In this document: positions 24,689 through 31,758 of the stretch, one piece after another | Layout of the letters: every line of letters starts with the position of its first letter | Numbering within the stretch: position 1 is the first letter of the stretch | Origin: Sphingomonas paeninsulae | Lineage (GTDB): Bacteria; Pseudomonadota; Alphaproteobacteria; Sphingomonadales; Sphingomonadaceae | Direction of reading: 5' to 3' | DNA length: 64,000 bases | Assembly (NCBI RefSeq): GCF_003660165.1 | Contig: NZ_CP032827.1 | Span: 157,616-221,615, forward strand | The notes under the pieces: generated by a model | What the model was told of the DNA's origin: nothing | Database searches by the model: none | What the model saw: the letters and a program-made list of their open reading frames with translations, nothing else | Made by a program: the position numbers and the translations under genes

Positions 24689-25648
24689 TCAGGCGACCTT
24701 TCGTGTCCTCGGTGAGTTAAGGGCTGCTGGCGGCGTGCCGAGGGGTCCACGACGGTCAACAATCCGAATGTTTTGCGTCTTGGCATCAATAACCAAACGT
24801 TCGGAAACGCCATTACCCTGAAAGGCGATGACGTAGCGGGGCTTGAGCGAAAGCATTTGCTCGTTGCGTCGGAAACCTGCCCGATCGCCGAGCTTGCGAT
24901 CTAATCCGAAACGCACTTGCTGGATGCCGTTCTGTTCGGCCCACGATGCCGCCAGACCGTCGAGACCTTTCATGTCGCCGCCATGAACCAGGTACATATC
25001 GCCAACGCGGTCTCGAACGGCTTTCAGGGTGCGAAGCAGGTTCCCGCTGAATTCCTTCATGTCGGCGTCGGTTTTGAAGGTCAGTCGCCCGCCAGAGAAG
25101 ACGACGGCGGTTCCCTGTGCGGTGTTAGCGTCGCGCTTGCGCTCGCGACGGGCGCGGAGGAAAGCGGTTCCGTCCACGATTGCCGAGGTCACACCGAGCG
25201 AGATGCGGTTGCCGGTTGCAGGGATCCAGGACTTGCCCGTTTCGCGAAGGTAATGCCCTGCCGCTGTGTCGCGCATAACCTCGTAGCACTCAGCTGCCTC
25301 TTCGATCTTTTTGGCGAGGTCGATCTTGTCTTCGAGATTGCTGGTGTTGATCTCCGAGCCGTCCTGTTCCGCGATGAGAAGCCGGATGTCGTCGGTAAGC
25401 CGATCGACGATGACGTGCTTTTTGGCAGCGGCCCGGTGGAACAGATTGACGAAGCCCCAGCCCAGCTCCTCGATGTCACGCTCTAGCGAGGTGTTGTTGA
25501 GGGTGGCGAAAAGGTCGCTCCAGATTGCTGCTGTTGTCTGCTCCAAGGCTTGCGAAGGTGGCGGGGCCATTCCGGAAACGTCTTGGGCACGGGGTTCGAG
25601 GTGGCCGAGTTCCAGGGAGGCGAGGGCGGCTGCGAGGGAGGTGGGCAC
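24689..25648 (-). CDS. DUF2493 / SLOG-family protein
   Basis: 319 residues. The C-terminal third is a Rossmann-like SLOG domain of the DUF2493 (YspA) type: AVVFSGGRLTFKTDADMKEF, YLVHGGDMKGLDGLAASWAE, RFGLDRKLGDRAGFRRNEQM, and RYVIAFQGNGVSERLVIDA. SLOG domains are predicted to bind nucleotide-derived ligands. The N-terminal two thirds are helical with no named domain. A GTG at 25648 gives the natural start (PTSLAAALASLELGHL); the longer frame to 25936 reads through the shared leader. Common on sphingomonad plasmids. Confidence 0.87.
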   Translation of the reverse strand: MPTSLAAALASLELGHLEPRAQDVSGMAPPPSQALEQTTAAIWSDLFATLNNTSLERDIEELGWGFVNLFHRAAAKKHVIVDRLTDDIRLLIAEQDGSEINTSNLEDKIDLAKKIEEAAECYEVMRDTAAGHYLRETGKSWIPATGNRISLGVTSAIVDGTAFLRARRERKRDANTAQGTAVVFSGGRLTFKTDADMKEFSGNLLRTLKAVRDRVGDMYLVHGGDMKGLDGLAASWAEQNGIQQVRFGLDRKLGDRAGFRRNEQMLSLKPRYVIAFQGNGVSERLVIDAKTQNIRIVDRRGPLGTPPAALNSPRTRKVA

Positions 25649-25671
25649 GGGCGTTGCGCCTTTCAGATGAT

Positions 25672-25815
25672 TGTGCCGGCGGCCTATCCGCCGGATGCTG
25701 ACCTCTTGGGTCAACGAAATAGAGACGGACGCACCGAGCCGCTTGGGCGACGGGAAACCGCGAGTTAGGAGGGTGGAGCGGGCAGGCGCGTAGCGACAAC
25801 TCGGCCGCCTCACTC
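25672..25815 (-). promoter_or_regulatory. Shared leader, family 2 (DUF2493 copy)
   Basis: On the minus strand CCGAGTTGTCGCTACGCGCC then TGCCCGCTCCACCCT repeats the ssb leader with a few changes. A GCCGGCGGcctatCCGCCGGA hairpin (about 25675-25697) lies between it and the start codon. It shares no other obvious similarity with the ssb region, pointing to selection on this block. Confidence 0.5.
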
Positions 25816-25936
25816 GTGGTTGCGTATGGCTCGCGTTGGCCCACGTCCAGGCATCCTCTGGCGGGTAGGGAGCTGGCACGATCTGGTATCGAATGGCGCT
25901 CTGACTGTGCACTCGCTTGCTGCTGCCCGTTTTCAC

Positions 25937-26428
25937 TGACGAGTTCCGCTAACCACCCGGGACGGTTCCAGAATGCCCAGTGTGCGATATCAAACAGATA
26001 ATAGATGTAGCAGGCACGGACTTCGCAACCGTCATCGTCACCCAGCGCGGGTCATCCAGAACGTTCTGTGGTTTGTTTCAGTCTCTCACATGCCGCTGCC
26101 ATAAAGCGGTCGATCGCAGGCATTGGCGGTGTAACAGGTTAATCGGACTGGACGGCTGTAACCGCGCAATTGTGACGTCGCGCCGCCAAAAAACAATTGA
26201 AGGGTCGCAGTGACGGGGAAGTCTGCGAACCTGGGATGGCGTATGCGAAACGTGCAATGGCGCGGCTCTTTGCACAGCCACTGGATCCACAGTGTGGACG
26301 GTAAAACCAAGAATAACCGCGTGAGACAAGCTTTTGGGTCTCTGACATGGTGGTTTTGCAATCATATGTCGCGGTTAGTAAGCCGCGCGACTTGCTGAGC
26401 TAAGCAGAAGCGCGGCTTCGCCCATTCC
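25937..26428. other. Intergenic region, nothing recognised
   Basis: Several overlapping minus-strand frames exist between 26078 and 26365, in all three phases, which is a sign of absence of stops rather than coding. AT content is higher than in the neighbours. No repeats or terminators stand out. Confidence 0.4.
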
Positions 26429-26617
26429 TCACATCGGCTTGGCGCCTGGTGTGCCGCATTTTGCAAACTTGCCATTGGCAGCCTTGCAGCGAACGGGCTT
26501 TGCAGGAGCATTGGGAGGACATTTGGTAAAATGGCCTTTGGCGTCGCGACAAGGCGCGGCGAACGATGGCGTCGAAAGCATGGCAACAACGGCAGCCGCA
26601 GCAAATGCGATACGCAT
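26429..26617 (-). CDS. Small secreted cysteine-containing protein
   Basis: 62 residues. A clear Sec signal peptide (MRIAFAAAAVVAMLSTPSFA with an AxA-like cleavage site) precedes a tiny mature domain built from two similar halves, CRDAKGHFTKCPP and CKAANGKFAKCGT, each with a C-x8-C spacing. The mature protein may be periplasmic and disulfide-bonded or metal-binding. GGAGAG before the ATG at 26617 supports this start rather than the longer frame to 26761. Similar PxxCR(D/N)xxGKFxKC proteins are frequent in sphingomonads. Confidence 0.8.
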   Translation of the reverse strand: MRIAFAAAAVVAMLSTPSFAAPCRDAKGHFTKCPPNAPAKPVRCKAANGKFAKCGTPGAKPM

Positions 26618-26830
26618 GGTTTCTCTCCTTGGAATGAACGTGTGCAAGAATGCCGACCCACGTTCATCGAGGCAAGCGGTAGTTACCAACCTGCCAGACA
26701 GGCGGGTCATAACTCTGTCTTGCGCGGTGCGCTGGCTGATCAGCGCAGGGGTCATAGCCACTCAAACAGAGGAAGTATAAAGCCAGCGCCGATCACAAGG
26801 ATCAAAACCGCGAACTCAATTTCGATCAGT

Positions 26831-27280
26831 CTAGGTCGGCGCATGATCGCCCCCTGAACCCTCACTGTGATCGTCCGGCAGCGAAAGAGGCCGGGAGCCG
26901 CCCCTGCCTCTTACCTTCTCGCGGACCGCTGCGATCCTGTTTTGCGTCTCTATGTCCATAAGCAGCCCGCATGACCGGGCGATGCCCGTAAGGCAGGTTC
27001 GCGCATAGGTAACGCGCATGTACCGCCGGTCGTGATCGCTATAGGCTTGCAGATGTTCATCCCGGATTATTTTCCAGAAATCATCGAAGTTGCGACGCTC
27101 ATCGGTTTTGCTCTGGCTGTACAGGAAGGCAAGCACGAACCGCATCGCCAGCGTCGTCCTTATCGGGCCGGTAGAGCACTGGTCCACAATTTCATCGAGT
27201 GCGCAAATAGCCTTGAAGACGAGATGATCACGGTCGAATCGCATCCCCGCATTGTGGAACGAAGTGGGAACATGGAGCAA
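26831..27280 (-). CDS. Hypothetical helical protein
   Basis: 149 residues (137 from the internal ATG at 27244). The body is helical and soluble: VFKAICALDEIVDQ, TTLAMRFVLAFLYSQS, NFDDFWKIIRDEHLQAYSDH, then a tail that is basic and polar and likely disordered. No family is recognised. It is on the same strand as the thermonuclease gene downstream of which it lies, with only a 29-base gap, so the two may be cotranscribed. Confidence 0.65.
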   Translation of the reverse strand: MLHVPTSFHNAGMRFDRDHLVFKAICALDEIVDQCSTGPIRTTLAMRFVLAFLYSQSKTDERRNFDDFWKIIRDEHLQAYSDHDRRYMRVTYARTCLTGIARSCGLLMDIETQNRIAAVREKVRGRGGSRPLSLPDDHSEGSGGDHAPT

Positions 27281-27309
27281 TGCTCATCTGCGTCTTACGG
27301 ACAAATTTG

Positions 27310-27846
27310 TTACAGAACAGCGCGCGGACAGGTGCGGGCTATCTTCATCAGATTGTCCCAGGCGACTTTGTAGACAGCGTGATGGTGGCTGAGTTGCCAG
27401 CAGGACAGATTGCCCTTGTCGCTCGTCAGAGAGCCCAGCGTTCGGCCATAGCGGTCAGTGCCATAACGTTCGATGCGTATTGCGCCCACCATCGCTTCGT
27501 GCAAACTGTCGCTGGAAGCGTAGGGGTCGCCAGGGACACAGTCGCGCCCCGTTCGGCAATGGCCCGGCAGCTCGGGGGCATCGATAGCCAGCAATCGAAT
27601 ACGCTCATCACCACAACGGATTGTGTCGCCGTCCGTCACTCGGCAACCCATGATTTCATCACCCGTTGCTGCCGATGCGCTGGAAATCGTCGGCAAAACA
27701 CCGCCAGTGACCGCGCCGAGAGCCGCAGCACCGAAAACAAGAGTAAAAGGCAGGGCAATTTTGATCAGACGCTCACGCCGCGCTTTCGCACGATAGCGTT
27801 TTCCGAACCTGATCGGGACGGCACGAAATGGTTTTTGCAGCGACAT
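27310..27846 (-). CDS. Thermonuclease-family (SNase-like) protein
   Basis: 178 residues. A basic N-terminus and one transmembrane helix (IKIALPFTLVFGAAALGAVT) precede a staphylococcal-nuclease-like domain: GCRVTDGDTIRCGDERIRLL, AIDAPELPGHC, and IRIERYGTDRYGRTLGSL. The key Asp/Thr of DGDT, Arg of RIRLL and Glu of APE are present. It is probably exported or anchored facing the periplasm. Such nucleases are common plasmid accessory genes, perhaps acting on DNA during transfer. Confidence 0.88.
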   Translation of the reverse strand: MSLQKPFRAVPIRFGKRYRAKARRERLIKIALPFTLVFGAAALGAVTGGVLPTISSASAATGDEIMGCRVTDGDTIRCGDERIRLLAIDAPELPGHCRTGRDCVPGDPYASSDSLHEAMVGAIRIERYGTDRYGRTLGSLTSDKGNLSCWQLSHHHAVYKVAWDNLMKIARTCPRAVL

Positions 27847-27925
27847 TGTAACGGCATAGCAACGAGCGGGATGGGTTGGAAGGTCGTCCAGTCAGCAGCT
27901 GGCTCATTTAAGGTTTCCGGTGTCT

Positions 27926-28036
27926 CTAACGTGTCGCCGCCCGTCCCCGTAAGGACTGAGGCCTTCCGGATTTCGTGCGATTGTCAGGCTCGCAGTATGT
28001 CGAGCCATCTTCTTTCTCGGTGTAGATATACATCAT
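27926..28036 (-). CDS. Very small ORF, doubtful
   Basis: 36 codons, MMYIYTEKEDGSTYCEPDNR then basic residues, following 20 bases after the DUF7007-like gene on the same strand. The first half looks protein-like. There is no clear ribosome-binding site. It may be a short cotranscribed gene or chance. Confidence 0.25.
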   Translation of the reverse strand: MMYIYTEKEDGSTYCEPDNRTKSGRPQSLRGRAATR

Positions 28037-28056
28037 CACCGCGCTGGCGGCGCTCA

Positions 28057-28404
28057 CTAAACTCTGCTTTTTTGGCGGGCAGCTTCGCGTTTCGCCATGA
28101 GAATGCGCGAAAGCCGGTCCTTCTCGGCGTATTCGCGCATTTCGGCGCTGAACAGATCGGGGAACGCGCGGACGACAAGAAGGACGTCGCAGTCCTCCTC
28201 AAACCATGGGCTTGTGCCATTCCAGCTCTGTGCGCGAAGGGTGTCAGGCATCGCGTCGAGGCGCGCTGGCGAGAGCCAGTAACCGCCGTGTGAAGCAGTC
28301 GAGCAGGAATAAATACCAGCAGCGATGCGGGTCCAGCCACCCTGCGGTGGCCCCCAGGTCGAATGGTCCGGAGGTGTCGCGTCGAAATCGATAAGAGCGG
28401 GCAT
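28057..28404 (-). CDS. Hypothetical protein (DUF7007-like)
   Basis: 115 residues from the ATG at 28404: MPALIDFDATPPDHSTWGPP, GWTRIAAGIYSCSTASHGGY, WLSPARLDAMPDTLR, WFEEDCDVLLVVRAFPDLFS, then a basic helix. The HGGYWLSP motif and acidic (E)EDCD patch recall the DUF7007 family found on alphaproteobacterial plasmids; I recall this from memory and cannot verify it. GGAGATCACC upstream supports this start over 28470. It follows the 28452 gene with a 47-base gap, likely in one operon. Confidence 0.75.
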   Translation of the reverse strand: MPALIDFDATPPDHSTWGPPQGGWTRIAAGIYSCSTASHGGYWLSPARLDAMPDTLRAQSWNGTSPWFEEDCDVLLVVRAFPDLFSAEMREYAEKDRLSRILMAKREAARQKSRV

Positions 28405-28451
28405 GGTGATCTCCTGAAATGAAAGTCTGAGGATGATGGAAGCAACCGCGA

Positions 28452-29084
28452 TCAGGCCGCTTGGGCGCATTGCGGAACGAAACCTGAGCCGATTGTCGCG
28501 TTAAGACTGCGCTGGAACGCGCTTGCGTCCAGCAGGTCGGCGAGGGACGCGAAGTGCATCGGGCCGACGTCGCAGCCATTGTCGCAACGATTATAGGTGA
28601 TCTGCCGATCAGGTACGAAACCGCGTGGAACGACCGAGATTGCGAGCGATGGGTGGCGGAGCGTCGTTCGCCCTTCGTCGTGGGCGCGTCCCATATCGCT
28701 TGATATGTGGAGGTCACCTTCGAGGCCGAGCGTCTCCGCTAGGCGAGAAAGCGCGCGTCGTGCCTGATAATGGAAGGTGCGCTTGGCCGGTTGATTGCCG
28801 CCGATCCGCGTATCGGCAAGATCGAGCAGGGCAGGGGTATCGATGACAGCGGAGCGGTCGGACACGCAGGCGAGGCGCAGCGAGGCCATGGCGGGTGCAG
28901 CACGCTCCGCTACCACTGCCAAGTTGCGAATAAGCAACAACACTGCGGGGTCGGAACCGATCTGTTTGCCAGCGCGGTGACAGTCAGCAACGGCGGCGTT
29001 GACCGCATTTAATGCGGCGGGAAGCGTGGTCAGTGAACCAGGCGCAAGTGCCTCGTTATGCCGGCAGATGACATCGTAAAACAT
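28452..29084 (-). CDS. Hypothetical plasmid protein
   Basis: 210 residues, MFYDVICRHNEALAPGSLTT onward, with long helices (TLPAALNAVNAAVADCHRAG, AVVAERAAPAMASLRLA) and a C-terminal part with two close cysteines (YNRCDNGCDVGPMHFASLAD) that could bind metal. No named domain is recognised. A GGAGGTTCCCG sequence before the ATG is the ribosome-binding site, within a leader related to those of the ParB-like and helicase genes. Probably cotranscribed with the DUF7007-like gene. Confidence 0.7.
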   Translation of the reverse strand: MFYDVICRHNEALAPGSLTTLPAALNAVNAAVADCHRAGKQIGSDPAVLLLIRNLAVVAERAAPAMASLRLACVSDRSAVIDTPALLDLADTRIGGNQPAKRTFHYQARRALSRLAETLGLEGDLHISSDMGRAHDEGRTTLRHPSLAISVVPRGFVPDRQITYNRCDNGCDVGPMHFASLADLLDASAFQRSLNATIGSGFVPQCAQAA

Positions 29085-29150
29085 CGGGAACCTCCTCCGG
29101 GCGCAAAGTGCGCTCAGAACCGCCGGAGGCTCCCTCTCCTCACTTAGGAA
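29085..29150 (-). promoter_or_regulatory. Shared leader, family 3
   Basis: Minus strand CTAAGTGAGGAGAGGGAGCC then TCCGGCGGTTCTGA. Related stretches lie before the helicase gene (38270-38312: GGAGTGAGGAGAGGATGCCT), the ParB-like gene (33965-34005: AAGGGAGGGGAGGCTCCC) and, more weakly, ardC (about 31700-31730). A GCGCacttTGCGC hairpin follows just before the start codon. Confidence 0.4.
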
Positions 29151-29222
29151 GATATGCGAATAAGGCGCGGAGTTTCGGGGCTATGCTAACGGTGTTCCAG
29201 CATCACGATTGCCACATGGAGC

Positions 29223-29266
29223 CAGTCTTCCATCGAACACCGGTGTTCGACTGGAAGACAGTTTTT
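29223..29266 (+). terminator. Long palindrome followed by a T run
   Basis: CAGTCTTCCA and TGGAAGACAG enclose the perfect 18-bp palindrome TCGAACACCGGTGTTCGA (29232-29249 or one base off), with a single unpaired C, then TTTTT. It is a very strong hairpin, formally an intrinsic terminator on the plus strand. No plus-strand gene lies directly upstream, so it may insulate the 29312 gene. Confidence 0.65.
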
Positions 29267-29311
29267 AGCGTAATTCAGAGTATCCTAACCTGTCTCAAGC
29301 ATAATTTCTGA

Positions 29312-29761
29312 ATGGGACGATTCTTTAAATTCATCTTCGCAACGTTCGGTTTGGTGGCGCTGCTCGCTTTGGTCGCGGCATTTTGGGGTATGTCTGATTT
29401 AAATCGCTATGAGCATATGACACCAGAGCAGCGTAGTGCCGAGCAAGCGGCATTTGTTGCAAAGCAGGATGCAGCAGCAAAGCGCAGCCTTATTGAGCAT
29501 CACGACGGTCGGCATTGTTTAAGCACCATTGGCGGCGAGCATTCGGGCTTGGTGGTTGCTTTTAAACAAACGCCTCGCGAGCCAGACTCTCTCGAAATTA
29601 TAAACACACGCATTTCCGAAGTCGATGCTCAGGGTAATCATAACCTGGTGATGAGCTATCGAGCACGTAACGGCTTTGGCGGGATCTCAATCGGCACGCT
29701 TGAAGCGGAAGTAAAAAACAGCGATTGCAGCTTTACGATCCTGAGCAACGTATCTCGCTAA
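29312..29761 (+). CDS. Membrane-anchored hypothetical protein
   Basis: 149 residues. An N-terminal transmembrane helix (FIFATFGLVALLALVAAFWG) is followed by a periplasmic-type domain with two cysteines (HHDGRHCLSTIGGEHSGLVV and VKNSDCSFTILSNVS) that may pair. Base composition is lower in GC than the surrounding genes, suggesting recent acquisition. No named family is recognised. It stands alone on the plus strand between a strong hairpin and a toxin-antitoxin pair. Confidence 0.65.
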   Translation: MGRFFKFIFATFGLVALLALVAAFWGMSDLNRYEHMTPEQRSAEQAAFVAKQDAAAKRSLIEHHDGRHCLSTIGGEHSGLVVAFKQTPREPDSLEIINTRISEVDAQGNHNLVMSYRARNGFGGISIGTLEAEVKNSDCSFTILSNVSR

Positions 29762-29948
29762 ACAACTGACTCGAAACAGTTTCGGAGCGCCATCGGTTGG
29801 AATTGATGCTAAATGGATCGACTGCATTATTGAAGTAAATTGACCCCGGATCGGCGGACAACCATGCCGATGCGATCGTCGCTCGCGGCTAAATCAATAA
29901 TTATGGCAGTAGAATCGATTGTTTTCCGCTACCATTCAGCGCGACCGA

Positions 29949-30230
29949 TCAGGCGGCTTCCGCGATCTGGATATGCACGGCTAACCCCGAGGCGGTGGCA
30001 AGATTAACCAGCGCATCAAGCGAAAACTTGGCAAGCTTGCCCTGTAAAAGATCGTTCAGACGTGGACGGGTGATGCCAAGCCGACCCGCCGCCGCTGCTT
30101 GCGAAAGGCTCCATGATCGGACACGCACCTTTAGCGCCGAGAGCAATTCTGAACGTGCCTTCATGTTCGCAGCTTCCGCCGGAGTGTCTGCCAGTGCGTC
30201 GAACACGCTGTCGAATGTTTGTACTTCCAT
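29949..30230 (-). CDS. HigA-like antitoxin (XRE helix-turn-helix)
   Basis: 93 residues. The helix-turn-helix is WSLSQAAAAGRLGITRPRLN followed by DLLQGKLAKFSLDALVNLA, and the N-terminus FDSVFDALADTPAEAANMKA is the flexible antitoxin extension typical of HigA2-type XRE antitoxins encoded after the toxin. It should neutralise the toxin encoded immediately upstream and repress the operon. Three bases separate the genes. Confidence 0.9.
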   Translation of the reverse strand: MEVQTFDSVFDALADTPAEAANMKARSELLSALKVRVRSWSLSQAAAAGRLGITRPRLNDLLQGKLAKFSLDALVNLATASGLAVHIQIAEAA

Positions 30231-30233
30231 CGT

Positions 30234-30581
30234 TTACGCCTTCCATGCTCGCAGGCGGCTTGCCGCCAGTTCAATATCGCGCTGTGACGTGGCCTGCGTC
30301 TTCTTCTGAAAGGCATGCAGGACCAATACCGCTTCGGGCAACGTAGCCAAATAGATCACCCGGAACGCTCCGGAGTCTTCCCTGATCCTGATTTCACGCA
30401 CTCCCGTACCGATGCTTTTCATCGGCTTCCAGTCATCCGGATTATTGCCGTTTTGCACCTCATTGAGCTGGTGGCCAGCCTCAGAACGGGCCGCTTCGGG
30501 AAAATCTCGAAGCCTATCGAGGCTGTCCCCAAGGAATGATATTTTCTTCACAACCAACTGTATCGGATTTGATACACTCAA
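30234..30581 (-). CDS. RelE/HigB-type toxin (Gp49-like)
   Basis: 115 residues. The RelE/ParE fold signatures are LVVKKISFLGDSLDRLRDFP, DDWKPMKSIGTGVREIRIRE and GAFRVIYLATLPEAVLVLHA FQKKTQ, the pattern of phage-derived Gp49-like HigB ribosome-dependent mRNA interferases. Toxin-first order with an XRE antitoxin is the higBA layout. The pair is intact and probably serves as a plasmid stability module. Confidence 0.92.
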   Translation of the reverse strand: MSVSNPIQLVVKKISFLGDSLDRLRDFPEAARSEAGHQLNEVQNGNNPDDWKPMKSIGTGVREIRIREDSGAFRVIYLATLPEAVLVLHAFQKKTQATSQRDIELAASRLRAWKA

Positions 30582-30686
30582 GCAATCCCTTTTATTGCGA
30601 TGATGACAAACAGTGGTTCCTACAACGCAATGTGGTCCAGATCCGTTTGAAGTCCTGGTTATATCTTAGCCAATCACCTGTTGAAA

Positions 30687-31628
30687 TCAGGCTGCAAGCT
30701 CAACGTTGCCTGCTTCGAACGAGGAGTCTTCGCTTTGCACGATGCCGGTAGCGCGAAGCAGGAAGCCCGCTGCGGCTTCGGCTCTCGCCGCTGCCGTCAT
30801 AAGGGCGCGGTTATCGCGCTTCAGAACGCGCAACCATGATCCGATGTAGGCGGCATGATCGTCGAGGTGATGCGTCGGAAGGCCAAGATCTGCTCCAAGG
30901 AGGCAACTGGTCATCTCGGCGCATAATTCCTCGAACGCATAAGCCTCATCGCCGAACTTTTTGCCGAACTCACGAGAGAGGCGATCCTTATGACCAGTCC
31001 AGTGCCCACTTTCATGGCAAAGCGTCGCCGCCCAGTGAGCGCGCGTATCGAACAGCGCGACGGGGGGCATGGTGATCGCATCGTCGATGCGGTCATAATA
31101 TGCCTTGTCGCCGCGCTGGTTGACCTTCGCTGGCAGTCGATCGACGAACTGCTGTGCGAGTTCGGGAAGACAGTCGGCGGGCGGCACGAGATGGACCGTG
31201 ACCGGGTGGAATTGGGCAGGAAGGCCGTCGATCTGATCGGCGTTGAAGACAGCGTAACTGCGAAGCACGGCGCGCTGTTCTTCGGTCGATCCGCCTGTCA
31301 ACGGAGACTCGACAGTCTTCATGTACGATTTGTAGAAGATCGCCATTTGCGAGGTTTCGCCCTCCCGAACCTGCGCACCGAAGGATTGCGCCTGCTTGTA
31401 GGTCATCCAGGTGCGCGAGAGATATCCGGCGCTGTCGGCGCAAAGCCAGAGCCAGAAGGCATTTATGCCGCGATAGGCTTGGCCAGTCGCGCGCAGCGGG
31501 CGACCGCCATCGGAGCCGGGACGCCAGGGTTTTACCCAGGGGCGGACGCCGGCCTCGAGCTTGTCGATGATGGTCTGGGTGATGATGTCGGCGGGTGAGG
31601 GCTTGTCGTTGGTCCTGGCCACGATCAT
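30687..31628 (-). CDS. ardC: ArdC-like anti-restriction protein
   Basis: 313 residues. N-terminal ssDNA-binding ArdC domain (ADIITQTIIDKLEAGVRPWV, PWRPGSDGGRPLRATGQAYR, GINAFWLW) and a C-terminal zincin-like metallopeptidase domain with the zinc motif CHESGHWTGHKDR near residue 206 and AFEELCAEMTSCLLGADLGL supplying the glutamate. ArdC proteins protect incoming plasmid DNA from restriction. The ATG at 31628 fits the family start better than 31670. It lies beside ParB-like and MTase-helicase genes. Confidence 0.95.
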   Translation of the reverse strand: MIVARTNDKPSPADIITQTIIDKLEAGVRPWVKPWRPGSDGGRPLRATGQAYRGINAFWLWLCADSAGYLSRTWMTYKQAQSFGAQVREGETSQMAIFYKSYMKTVESPLTGGSTEEQRAVLRSYAVFNADQIDGLPAQFHPVTVHLVPPADCLPELAQQFVDRLPAKVNQRGDKAYYDRIDDAITMPPVALFDTRAHWAATLCHESGHWTGHKDRLSREFGKKFGDEAYAFEELCAEMTSCLLGADLGLPTHHLDDHAAYIGSWLRVLKRDNRALMTAAARAEAAAGFLLRATGIVQSEDSSFEAGNVELAA

Positions 31629-31758
31629 TCTCCGGTTGGGTGAGGCACAAACCACTGGTGCATCCTCCACTCATGGGGTGCCAAAGGGTCACAAAACGAG
31701 GGGCGACCTCCCGTTAGGAAAGCCGCCCCAAATTGCCTCGAACTGTTAAAAGACGGCG

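Noticed and set aside
26078..26365. Three overlapping minus-strand frames
   Set aside because: All three phases are open without conserved pattern, which indicates lack of stops rather than coding.
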